DNA of 64,000 nt, from the NCBI GenBank assembly GCA_947172415.1, contig OX359202.1, positions 5,628,899-5,692,898 of the forward strand, read 5' to 3'. Source of the stretch: Chondrosia reniformis. Its lineage: Eukaryota > Porifera > Demospongiae > Chondrillida > Chondrillidae. The notes beneath the pieces were generated by a model, which was given only the letters and a program-made list of their open reading frames with translations, searched no databases and had not been told where the DNA came from. The first letter of the stretch is position 1; every line of letters begins with the position of its first letter. The position numbers and the translations under genes are program-made. Positions 1 through 9,717 of this stretch are shown here, one piece after another.

Positions 1-156
1 TATATGGATAATTTCGTGTATATTTTATGTGTTTCCCTATAAGCCTTATAAATTATTCATTTCATATACTGTAACAATGTAAATTACAGTATCATGATAA
101 TAAAGTATAATAATATATGTATGTCCATATATTGCGTGTTCCTTCTTTCTTGTCAG

Positions 157-1864
157 TATATGTTACTACAGCTGCTAACCCCTATGAGTCCTCCTATGCC
201 TGTTACTATGACGGCAAGGCTGGTGAAGTGTACCTGGGAGATGTGTACAGCATCAAATGGATGGAAGACATAGATCAGGTGAAATTAGCTGTGCATCTTG
301 CACACAGTGATGTCTATATATATATAATGAGTTGCTGCTATAGTATAGGTATATAATGTGTAAATATGTATGTATTAAAATTATTTATATGTGATCATTT
401 TATTGAGTTTAAAATTTGTATTTTTAAATGAAATTAACATTTCACAATTCATATTATATGTAGATTCTCATGAATATATAATTCTGATCACATGAAATTA
501 TACATATATACTGGTACAATATATTCATCCTATAACGTATGTGTATATACATATTGTATATAGAATGGAACTAATAGTCAATCTTTGGATAAGCAATATG
601 ACATTGTGAAAGCTCTCACAACAACTAGCCATGTTATGCAATATGGACAGATGGTACATACGTATATTATGTATATATATAATATATGTAATGTATATAT
701 GCACAGTATAATGTCAGAATTATAAATGCATAGTTGTATACAATACGTTTAGTTGCTGGAGAAAACTTGAGGGTTAAAACATGCAGATTTCTGTTTTGAA
801 TTGTATAAGTGTTGCATTGATGCTCAAATACATTCCCCCATACGCACATGGATAAACAACAACATGTATATCTTGTGTGTATGTATTATAGACATTTAAA
901 GATGAATTTTTAAAGGTCTTCATGGGAAGTGGAAAGTTCACCCCTCAGGCCCCAGGGAAAGGTTGCCCCGACAGCAACTCTGTTCCCTCCTACGATGTTC
1001 CTATTGCATCTCTGTCAAGACAGATAGTCAGTGCTGAAAATGAAAAAGAGAAAAAGTTATTTGAAATCAGACTTCAGCAAGAATTGATGGTATGTACGTA
1101 TTTATGTACATATGTACATTTTTTATTTAATATTGAATACATGCATGTAATTTATATGTGTACGTACTGCATATGTTTTATATATGCTACATAATAAAAT
1201 TGTGTTTATCTCTTGTATATATTTGACTTTACATTTGTATACGTAAATATATATCTTTAAGCATAAAAACATATATATAGTTGTAATATGTATGACTTGT
1301 ATACATTTGGATTGGATTGGATTACGTATATACAGTAGTTCATATACATGTACAGATAAGTAACTAATGATTGTTGAATTTGCTACGCAAGTCAAAATAC
1401 GTTCTTTACCGTGAGTAGTATCGCAAGGAAGCCAGAAGTGCAGTGGAGAGGATAGCAATTTCTCTAGTAGGTAATCAACTTGGAGGAGTTGAGAAAGCCT
1501 TCGCTAAACCAACAAGGATCACTCAATATGATTGTCATAAAACTGCTTCAAGTCACTTCTTGAGGACCTGTCCAAGGACTGACTATGCCATCAATATGAC
1601 TTACGTATTGGCCAATTTGTGTGAAATGGGCTTTTACCCTGACAAGTAAGCTATATCTGATGGGAGTGTTGTGGTGTTGAGTATATATTAAGTTGATCTT
1701 CAATTGCAAATTTTAATATTCATGAATCCCTATAAATTTTACATTATTAGTGTATATTAATCCATGTACGTTTGTGCAATAAAAATCATATAATTTGGTT
1801 GTTTAAATAATGTATTGTATATATTTATAGGATTGTGGCAGCCATTGATATAGCTTGCAAGTAG
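157..1864 (+). CDS. LGMN: Legumain (asparaginyl endopeptidase, family C13), C-terminal part
   Basis: Lysosomal cysteine protease that cleaves after Asn. The window begins inside an intron, so the catalytic His and Cys exons lie to the left and the gene is 5'-partial. Exons I can join in phase: 157-278, 564-653, 892-1089, 1419-1645, 1831-1864 (TAG stop at 1862-1864). The first exon reads TTAANPYESSYACYYD and YLGDVYSIKWMED, the hallmark segment just after the legumain active site. The next ends TTTSHVMQYG, also family-typical. The last two exons form the C-terminal prodomain (for example YAINMTYVLANLCEMGFYPDK) ending IVAAIDIACK. All junctions keep phase with AG/GT borders. A possible AATAAA lies at 2433-2438, about 570 bp after the stop. 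It converges with the START gene on the other strand. Confidence 0.93.
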
Positions 1865-2501
1865 CGAACTGGATGTGCAAGAAATCTGATTATTTTTAAG
1901 CGGCCCACAGTACAATTAAGGAACAGACTTCCTTTTATATACTTTATCCATTATGTTATTTTATTCATATTATTCAGGTGTTACTATATATAGAGTATAT
2001 AGATTGTATACATATATATGTATATGTATACGATCTAGATCTATATACTCAATCAAAAACACTTATACAGTGTTTATTTAGTATAGCTAGCTATATATAT
2101 ACAGGTTTATTCTGCATAATCTTTAAGGGTGATGTTATATATGATTATGCAACTAGTGACACCTCCCAACTCTAAATTATACCTCTATCTGATAACTTGT
2201 GTCGCTGAACCAGTATCATGGAGCGAGAAGATTACTTGTGGGCACCATTATATGTATACTATATATATATTATACCATTATATGTATATAGTAGTGGTAG
2301 ATACACCTACAGACACAGCATAGGTTAACATTTGACATATTACAGTGTACGTATATAATAACTCTCAGTGCATGCAATAATATATAAGTTCCTATATATA
2401 ATATTAGTTGCATGTAAATATTAACAAATATAATAAAAACTGTATATATATATTCACTAGAATCTTATGATATGCACATTTTGAGATGTTAACATTAAGT
2501 T
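1865..2501. other. Intergenic region between two convergent genes
   Basis: AT-rich and rich in TATATA/TACGTA stretches. It should hold the 3' UTRs of legumain (+) and the START gene (-). One AATAAA on the + strand (2433-2438). No coding exon or RNA gene is visible. Confidence 0.6.
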
Positions 2502-5235
2502 TCAAAGAGATCTTGAAATGTACGAAATAAGATGTTTAACAACCAGGGGTTGCTCCCTCACTACTTGAGGAATGAACAGAGAAGGTACTCCAGTTAGGTT
2601 AATCTACAGAAATTGGAACAAATATTTATATGCAAGGTATACATAGATAGTATACGTGTACATACATGTACATATGCATGACATTACATGCTTGGGAAAA
2701 TGAAGTGATAATGAAATCACAAGTAATCACAGAAAAATATTATGAAGAGGGAAAAAGCATGAAAGACGTAATTGTTGGGAATTGAACCCAGGACAACTGG
2801 TTATGACCACCAGTGCTCTGCCACTGAGCTAATAAATAAGTAATTAGTCTGATTAGTGGAGATTGTATACATCAGTCAAGCTGACAAACTTGCCGTTTAC
2901 ATCTAGCATACTTACATGAGCAATCTGCATGATGATACATTTTTGGGGATCTGACTTATACTCCTCCACCAACCACCCAGTTCCAGGTAACATCTAAAGA
3001 ATCAATCAAATATAAACAATTAGTCTATATACAGCCATGTGTATTGTTTTCAAAACTAGCTAGGTTGGTAGAGAAATGTGATTTATTTTAATTAGACAAT
3101 TATAGGTATTTCAAAGTGTATGCATTGTGAGTCAAATAAACAATAATTACTTAGCGTATGCTATAATCTGACTGTATGTATCCCTCTACTGTATGAATAA
3201 ATAAAGGAAGGTATTGAATTAAAGATTATCAAAATTTGGGATTCCTTTCCAGTGTATATGGAGTACCTATAGTAGATGTATACATTGTAAGTCAGGGAAG
3301 GTTTTATGTCTACTACAAGATGGATTATTCCAGATCTTCAGACTCCCAATATACATGTGTATGTGAAGATGAAAGAAGGGAAAAGAAGGAAGAAAAGACT
3401 CCTGTATCTTCATCCAAAACTCTCTTCAGGTTTAGTTCCCCTATAGGCTCTTTTACAGATTAGGCATAGCATGTAGGAAAATGGTATCTTAGATTTTTCA
3501 TGTATGTAAAATTACAACCTTAACGCTAACAAACCTTCCCTCGTGGCCTGGAACCATATGCGTATGGAGGACAAGCAGGATGATCGATGGAGAATGCAAT
3601 ACAAATAAACTTGTTATTCTAAAAGAACAAAAAGATAAATATCACCCAAATTAAACAACCAACAACCCTAAATACAGAATAAAATTATGAATGTCTAAAA
3701 AACTAATACAATGAATACGTAACTAACAATAATTCAACAGCTACGTACTTATTATAATATTAGTCAATCTATATATGCTAATGTTTGGTAAAGTGTGCAG
3801 CCAGTCACAAGTGCTTAGTATGTATCCAAGTGCTTACTATGTATCCAAGTGCTTAGTATGTATCCAAGTGCTTACTATGTATCCAAGTGCTTACTATGTA
3901 TCCAAGTGCTAACTATGTATCCAAGTGCTTACTATGTATCCAAGTGCTTAGTATGTATCCAAGTGCTTAGTATGTATCCAAGTGCTTACTATGTATCCAA
4001 GTGCTTACTATGTATCCAGATTTATAATAGAAACAGAAATCCATTTCTGCCGTTTTGAAACATCGAGTTGTTGAGAAGGAGGCATAAACTGGCAAAGGAT
4101 ACATTTAGCATTATTATTATATCATTACATATGAATGTTGTCTTCCTCTCAAAATCTCTGACGCTGTATAGTAACTCACAAATTTTTTCAGTCTTGGACA
4201 AAACTTCAATGCTTTCAACTTTCTACAATTACATACGTACAGTTTTTACATATATATACTGCAAATGTTTGTATATGCATCCATATGTATATACCTTTAA
4301 CATCTCATCATACTTTACTCTCTGTTCAAAATCATCCAAAACAGCACCAACCTCTTCCAGACTTGCTTGCACTAATCCTCTTCCCATACAACTGTATTAT
4401 ATTAGGGAAATCTATAACTTGCTATGGATACATGAATAATCTAACACATGCTATATGGATGGAATCAATATGATAAAGGAAAAATAATTGAATGGAACGT
4501 TTCACTAGAAAGACCCATTTGGAAGCCAAATTATATATAGCTTTGAATCACAGCATAAGAGTATGCAAGAGGGTTCAGGTTCTGCTAGGTATGTATCTCT
4601 TTTGTTATATTTCTTTTATGTCCATGTAAGTAGACCATTAGATAAAGTTTACATTCTCTGTGCAAAACAATGGGTTCAGATGATACTTACTAGCAAATGG
4701 AGCCCTTTTCTGGCTTGTTCAATATCGATATACCACTTCTATTTGTGACATATCTGCATGAGAAGGTAGCCAGGTAGTTCTATTCCAAGCCAGGTAATAG
4801 AGATGGCATTTATATCAAATACTTACTTCCAAGAATTTACATCAATATCTTCATATTTTGACGGATTTCCGTACAATGGATCCACATATGACGCATATAT
4901 GCACTAAAATGTATTTTATAATTGACTCAAAGATATTATACTTACAATATAGTCTTACTTCCTCCTCCATTCTTGCAAACAGAATGTTACCAAGAGTTTT
5001 AAAGTCTATTCTACCTTCGGGATCTAGGACAAAAAGTAATTTCTCCCTACAAGGGATTCTGATTGGTTAGCATACTCCAACATGTTGTTAGAATTATTGT
5101 ATCCTAATCGCGTTGCAGAAATAGCGACTTACCTTTAGGAATATTCACATCCATGCCATACGCAGATTTACTGAATGTCAGTAGAGAAGTTTGTGAGACT
5201 TGCTCAAACGACTCAGTTTTGGAATCGTCCGTCAT
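2502..5235 (-). CDS. START-domain lipid-transfer protein (STARD4/5/6- or PCTP-like), 263 aa
   Basis: Predicted cytosolic carrier of a sterol, phospholipid or other lipid. Ten exons join in phase: 5235-5133, 5023-4959, 4903-4827, 4753-4691, 4391-4295, 4222-4180, 4088-4009, 3618-3535, 2993-2916, 2603-2502. START landmarks in order: NSWKYVTNRSGISI (helix 1 and first strand), GRGLVQASLEEVGAVLDDF and VKYDEMLK (the 'KWD' region), ESIEVLSKTEKI, the core SIDHPACPP...RPRGK, then GTGWLVEEY and the C-terminal helix ending ISYISRSL. The first ~80 residues precede the START fold. A TATAAAG (minus strand, 5249-5255) lies only about 14 bp before the first ATG. If that box is used, translation would begin at Met28 (about 5154) instead. 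The donor of the 4088-4009 exon is part of a 19-bp tandem array. The START fold is clear; the subfamily is not. Confidence 0.83.
2765..2833 (-). repeat. tRNA-like sequence (tRNA pseudogene or SINE head)
   Basis: Read on the minus strand it has an A-box-like TAGCTCAGTGGCAGAGC, a 5-bp anticodon-type stem CTGGT/ACCAG and a B-box-like GGTTCAATTCC. The loop GGTCATA lacks the invariant T33 in register, the T-stem has a mismatch, and the two acceptor-stem positions do not pair. I therefore read it as degenerate, not as a working tRNA. It lies in the last intron of the START gene. Confidence 0.5.
3378..3470 (+). repeat. Dispersed repeat family A, partial copy
   Basis: Carries the family A right part: AAAAGACTCCTGTATCTTC, then a 'tccaaa.ctct' core, GTTTAGTTCC and CTATAGGC. 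Related copies are at 6205-6490, 10085-10180 (reverse), 19365-19500 and 31040-31175. It lies in an intron of the START gene. Confidence 0.6.
3807..4018. repeat. 19-bp minisatellite (11 units) built from a 5' splice site
   Basis: Unit on the minus (gene) strand: GGATACATAGTAAGCACTT. It begins inside the coding exon (the last nine bases, GGATACATA, are part of the first unit) and runs into the intron. By my reading, 6 of 11 units keep ATA|GTAAGC, one has GTTAGC and four have CTAAGC, where the donor G is lost. The array is therefore a row of intact and broken donor sites downstream of the 4088-4009 exon. Confidence 0.9.
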
Positions 5236-5284
5236 AACCGACAACGCCCTTTATAGGCTGGTCCAGCAGGTCACATGAAATAAA
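5236..5284. promoter_or_regulatory. Compact divergent promoter, START gene / TTC9C-like gene
   Basis: Only 49 bp separate the two start codons, so both 5' UTRs and the core promoter must overlap or extend into coding sequence. It contains TATAAAG on the minus strand (5249-5255). AAAATGGCCG spans the TTC9C ATG (5282-5291) and matches a YY1-type core found again at 27310-27319 and 35770-35779. Confidence 0.6.
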
Positions 5285-7858
5285 ATGGCCGAACCCCTGC
5301 CATGCTCCGAAAAAGATCAAGAATGCATTCAAATGGCAATATCGAATAAAGAAATAGGGAACGCTCTATTTAGAGAAGGACATATCCGAAAAGCAATGAG
5401 GAAGTATCACGACGCTCTCTTGTATCTCAAAGGCTTCGAAGATAATCCGTTAACTGCTTTTGGTTCCTCTACTGCTTATCCAACCAGCATCTCTAAACTG
5501 AATACCGAAACTAGGAAAGTCATACAAGATTTAAATATTTCTCTATCAAACAATTTGGCAGGTTCGTGATATAGCGCCTTCTACGGGTCCATTGTTCACA
5601 GTGCAAGCATAGTCGCCTTGAAAACCTACGAAGCATAGAAGGGGAAGTTTGTAGCCGTTAAAAATCAGCTGATAACATCTGTTCTATTCTGTGTCGTACT
5701 GTTCTGTATTATTTATATTATATTATAATTATAATATAATATATAATAATATAATATATTATATATTATATCTATATTATTTCTAAGATATACAGTATGT
5801 AAATACGTGCCTGCACTATGTATTTATTTATATTTACATTTAACAGCATTTAGTGCATTGAGTGTATAGTACAGCAATCATTATCACAACCAAACAGTTT
5901 ATTAGGTTGCTAGGTTTTGTGAGATATATTTCGATGACCACAGTTCCACTGTAGTGGTTTGATTGTTCTCATGTTGGCATGTGTAACAGTTAACCACTGC
6001 CTAACCACGATTAGGGTAATATGTTCAACTTAGTACCTGGAGGTCAATCAGTTGCTGGGATCTGAAGCACTTGTGGTTGAATGTAATAGGCAGTGATGTC
6101 ATCTTTTATTTTGTAGCTGTACAATATGGTAACAAGCTTATCTTCATGATTATCTTCATACAATTTTCTTTTACATACATGTGGTTTATAGGGTAGCCAA
6201 ACTTTACATAAAAGTGCAATCTATAAAGCTTTGAATGAGGATCAAATAATAATTCTTTTTCTTCTTCATTGGGCCAGATGGCTGTTTCTGGGGATGCTAC
6301 CTTTTAGTGAATGAGTCCTATAAGGACTTGTATACAAAGGACAAAGAAGACAAAGATTCCAAGGGTCACTAATAAAGGTGGAATTTCCAGAAACAGCTGT
6401 CTAGCCCAATTGAAAAGTGGAAAAAGACTAACTCTATAGCCTCATCCAAAGCTCTATAGATTTGCCCTAAGTCTCATATAAGTCTTTATGCATTTTTATA
6501 TTCTTTATGTTTCCTCAGTATTGCATAATCATGTACAAATATGGTAATTTAGATCATTCATGACTTAGGGGTTCTGCATAGTCTTTGCATGTCTGTAGCA
6601 CTCATGTATAAAGTAAGATATGCAGTTCATTTATCAAATTTCAATTTACTGTGTATTGTTTTTTTTACAATATGTGACAGCTTGTACCTTGAAAGTGGAG
6701 AAATGGGAGAGTGTCCTAAGACATACTGAACAGGTAGGTAGGTCCTAATTACAGTGTTTGTAATCATTCTGTAGACCCATGCTTATAGTACAGTAGACTT
6801 TCATTATATTAAAGCTATAGGGGAGTTTGCTGTATTTAATTATGATGATAAAACTGATTGGAATTTGGATGAAAATGAGATTCTACTGTACATGCATACG
6901 TATTTGACTCTGGATTTGCCTTAAAATGGAAGTCAGACTGTAGAAAAGTACACTTTGACCCCTCCATGTGGCAGATATGCCCACTAGGGACAGTATAGGT
7001 TACATGATACTCACGCAGTCTTACACTATAGAACAAAGCATCTTTTGAAAGGATCATGTTTCGACTTTTGAAGCATCTAAAGACACAGTTTTGTTGTTTC
7101 TTCTTGGCTGTCAGACGTTTCAACCCTGAGGGTCTTCTTCAGTGACAAAGCATAGTGTTAACCTACCTTATATGGCAGTACACAGCTTCTGTAGACAATT
7201 CTCTGCATGCTAGTGAGGGTGTTGGTGCCTCAGTTTAGTCTACAGATGTAGACATCCAAGAATAATTGATTTAAAAGTATAAAAGATGCATCTAATTCTC
7301 ACAGACCCTGAGACTATGTAGATCCTTAATACAAGAATTTAATTCTCACAGGTCCTGAAACTAGATCCTGAAAATGCTAAAGCCCTTTTCAGGAGAGGGT
7401 CAGCAATGGTGCAGCTGAATAATTTTGAGGAGGGATTGAAGATGTTGCAACAGGCTGCTACCTTAAACCCAAAAGGTAAAACCCTTTAATTACTTAGACC
7501 CAAAAGGTAAACCCTTTAATTACTAGTTTCCGTATAGAAAGACACTTGATAGTTTTGTGAACATTTAATAGTTGTTCAATTAACACAGTATATATAACAT
7601 TAGACCTTTGATCTATTTCATTTCAAGTACATTTGATGATATTTGTCCACTATAGTATTCTTTTTCCCATTTTAGTAAAAGATGTATAAGTTAGCAATAG
7701 TTAACTCTTTGTTAAAGCAACTTTGGCCCTTATTCTTATTAGAATTTCCTTCTATCACAGATGTGGCCATTAAAAAACAGCTTCAGGTGGCTAATGTAAA
7801 ATTAAAAGATTACAGAGAAAAGGAAAAGAAATTGTTCAAAGGAGCTTTCAGTGAATGA
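5285..7858 (+). CDS. TTC9C: TTC9C-like tetratricopeptide repeat protein, 183 aa
   Basis: Small TPR protein resembling the TPR module of FKBP/PPID immunophilins; the family is thought to bind chaperone or cytoskeletal partners. Exons: 5285-5561, 6681-6733, 7352-7475, 7761-7858, all in phase. TPR 1 spans about residues 20-55 (KEIGNALFREGHIRKAMRKY, then HDALLYLKG). Exon 2 carries LAACTLKVEKWESVL. Exon 3 carries LDPENAKALFRRGSAM and a third TPR helix pair. The tail KDYREKEKKLFKGAFSE matches the conserved C-terminal end of TTC9C. Human TTC9C is of similar length, from memory about 170 aa. The donor of exon 3 is duplicated in the following intron. Confidence 0.86.
5715..5775. repeat. AT-rich palindromic tract
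   Basis: Almost pure A/T run of TATTATA-type units that can fold on itself; intron 1 of the TTC9C-like gene. Confidence 0.6.
6205..6490. repeat. Foldback MITE-like element, family A (most complete copy)
   Basis: The left arm reads TTGGGCCAGATGGCTGTTTC. The right arm carries the inverse, GAAACAGCTGTCTAGCCCAA. The outer arms (AAAGCTTTGAATGAGG / CCTCATCCAAAGCTCT) are also inverted. The centre is about 40 bp. No coding capacity, consistent with a non-autonomous element. It lies in intron 1 of the TTC9C-like gene. Confidence 0.65.
7043..7145. repeat. Dispersed repeat family B, partial copy
   Basis: Contains CATCTAAAGACACAGTTT, then CAGACGTTTCAACCCTGAGG and TCTTCTTCAGTGAC. The same modules occur at 13066-13230, 17803-17935, 29985-30075 and 43280-43445. 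Confidence 0.6.
7467..7526 (+). repeat. Tandem duplication of a 5' splice site in the TTC9C-like gene
   Basis: Two adjacent copies of ~29-31 bp (7467-7497 and 7498-7526), each containing CCCAAAAG|GTAAA. The first is the exon 3 end. Reading through to the second donor would meet an in-frame TAA, so only the first gives the full protein. Confidence 0.85.
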
Positions 7859-8321
7859 CTATAAACAAATGTAATGCATGTCATTTATCCAACTTGTGTA
7901 TTTAACCAATTCTATAATGAACTGCCCCACGTGCTGCCATCACTTTTAAAGAAGATAAGAAGATGGGGCCATATGTATACAGCCAAGAGTCAGACTGTTG
8001 TTTTTGGAAATGTCTTTCATGCACCCTTAATCAGTGAACCTTGAAATTGCGATAACTTCTGAGTTATTATAGCACAAGTTTACAAATGCATTCATATTTT
8101 ACTCGCAATGCGTATAGGTCTAACTGTGCGAGACTTGCTTTAAGGGCGTGGTCCTTCGGCGATCGTGAGGGTGCGGTTGAAGTTGGCGATTGCTTCCGAT
8201 ATACTAACTGAGAAAGTCCACGGCTATATAAACTTGTGTAAAGGCATGCATTAGCAGAAAACCGTCAAAACTTTGCAGCTTTCATATAAAAGTGAAAGAA
8301 CTCTGCCTATAGACTTACAGA
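7859..8321. promoter_or_regulatory. Intergenic region with TATA box upstream of the IGFBP-like gene
   Basis: Holds the 3' end of the TTC9C-like gene and the promoter of the next. A good TATA box (TATATAA, 8225-8231, in GGCTATATAAAC) lies about 90 bp before the ATG at 8322. No other gene seen. Confidence 0.6.
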
Positions 8322-9400
8322 ATGCTATATAACTGCAATCACCTGATCGTCGGCTTCATTCTGACAGTTTTACTCATCGAATCGTCCCAATCCCTGTCCT
8401 GCCCAAAATGCTCTCAAAACCGATGCCCAATCCTAAGAAACAAATTATGTAGGGCTGGAGTAACGAGGGACCCCTGTCTGTGTTGCATGGTCTGTGCAAA
8501 GGGATTAGGAGAGGTTTGCGGAGGAGAAAGTAGTCGGTATGGTACATGCGGAGCTGGTCTTACCTGTTATCCTAAGATGCTTAATCGCAGAGGAGTGTGC
8601 ATTAGACAGGGAACCGGGCCGACGATCCCCCGTTTAGCCACAACAGTCCCCACCCAGACAAGACAGACAGCTAGTACTACGCACGCATCTCGCGCCACTA
8701 CTATTGGATCCACAACTTCTCCTACAACGATCATTACTATCTCAACCGCAACTACAACTCCTACTACTGCAAACCCTTCAAAATCATGCCCATTATCCTG
8801 CAGTCAACTTGAGTATTGCACCGAAAATCCGAATAACTTTTGCTCCGTAAACACGTAAGTTGTAGCTGCTGCATCTACATGTGACCATTTTTTGCCATTT
8901 CTATATCCTCACATTTTATTTTTAATATCATAAGTTAATTAAATGTATATTATTTATAATATTTAACAGAACTGATGTTTTGGGTGACGACGCTGTACGT
9001 TTAGCTGAAAGCAAGGAATCCTGCATAGTGACAAGTTGCCAAGCATGTATGTTTGTTGAAGACTTCAACCCTCCTTGCATCAGTTGCTCAACTGATGATC
9101 CAATCTGTATGCGAATATATGGCCTTTGCATGAAGCGATATGTTAGAAAAGTTAGAGTCAAGGTTAGTTAGAAGCACATATTTTAAATACTGTAATGTTA
9201 CATATTTTCGCCTTTATAATATACCTTTACAAGTGACTTCTCTTATATACAAGAATATGTTTATATGATCAAAAATATTTCTTGTAACAATATAGTCATT
9301 TGAAAATCTTTATATGCAACTGGAACCATCTATCAAGGGGAAGGTGATCTGCAAAGTGCCACACCCAATTACATCCGCAGATGACTTGCCACTCAAATGA
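8322..9400 (+). CDS. Secreted cysteine-rich protein with IGFBP-like N-terminal domain, 276 aa
   Basis: Three exons in phase: 8322-8854, 8970-9162, 9296-9400. Residues 1-24 form a signal peptide with a hydrophobic LIVGFILTVLLIE core. Residues 25-95 hold about 14 Cys in the pattern CPKC...CP...C.AGVTRDPCLCCMVCAK, then GEVCGG and GTCGAGLTC. That is the IGFBP N-terminal (IB) signature, including the CC.VC.K core. Residues 96-150 are a Thr/Ser/Pro-rich, mucin-like stretch. A second cysteine cluster follows (SCPLSCSQLEYC, then SCQACMF and CISCSTDDPICMR), which I cannot assign. No thyroglobulin domain, unlike vertebrate IGFBPs, so it is closer to single IGFBP-domain proteins. Whether it binds an insulin-like ligand is unknown. 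Confidence 0.7.
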
Positions 9401-9717
9401 TGTTTTACACGGACTATATAGGGTTTTGCGTTACTCTTCTTGCTTTTTGCAATTGGCCACTGCTCAATTTTGTGACCTCTTTTATCTTAGTATCTGTGTA
9501 TATACAATTTTGTCTTGAACGTTTTTATGTATGTATGTATACATATGTATGCATGGGACTATATATAATGTATAAATCAGTTCATTTATATAAAACATCA
9601 AATTACATTAAAATTTGCATGAATAATTAATTGTCTAGATCAGTAATGTATGTAAAAGAGATATCATATTGTGTATACGTATATATATACACATCAACAA
9701 CAGACTCGAATGTTCAA
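9401..9717. other. Intergenic region, convergent 3' ends
   Basis: AT-rich gap between the IGFBP-like stop (+) and the CPSF2 stop (-). ATTAAA on the + strand near 9604 could be a poly(A) signal. No AATAAA on the CPSF2 strand close to its stop. No gene seen. Confidence 0.5.

Noticed and set aside
4068-4473. 123-aa and 62-aa + strand frames
   Set aside because: They overlap START exons read on the minus strand, which splice in phase into a recognisable domain.
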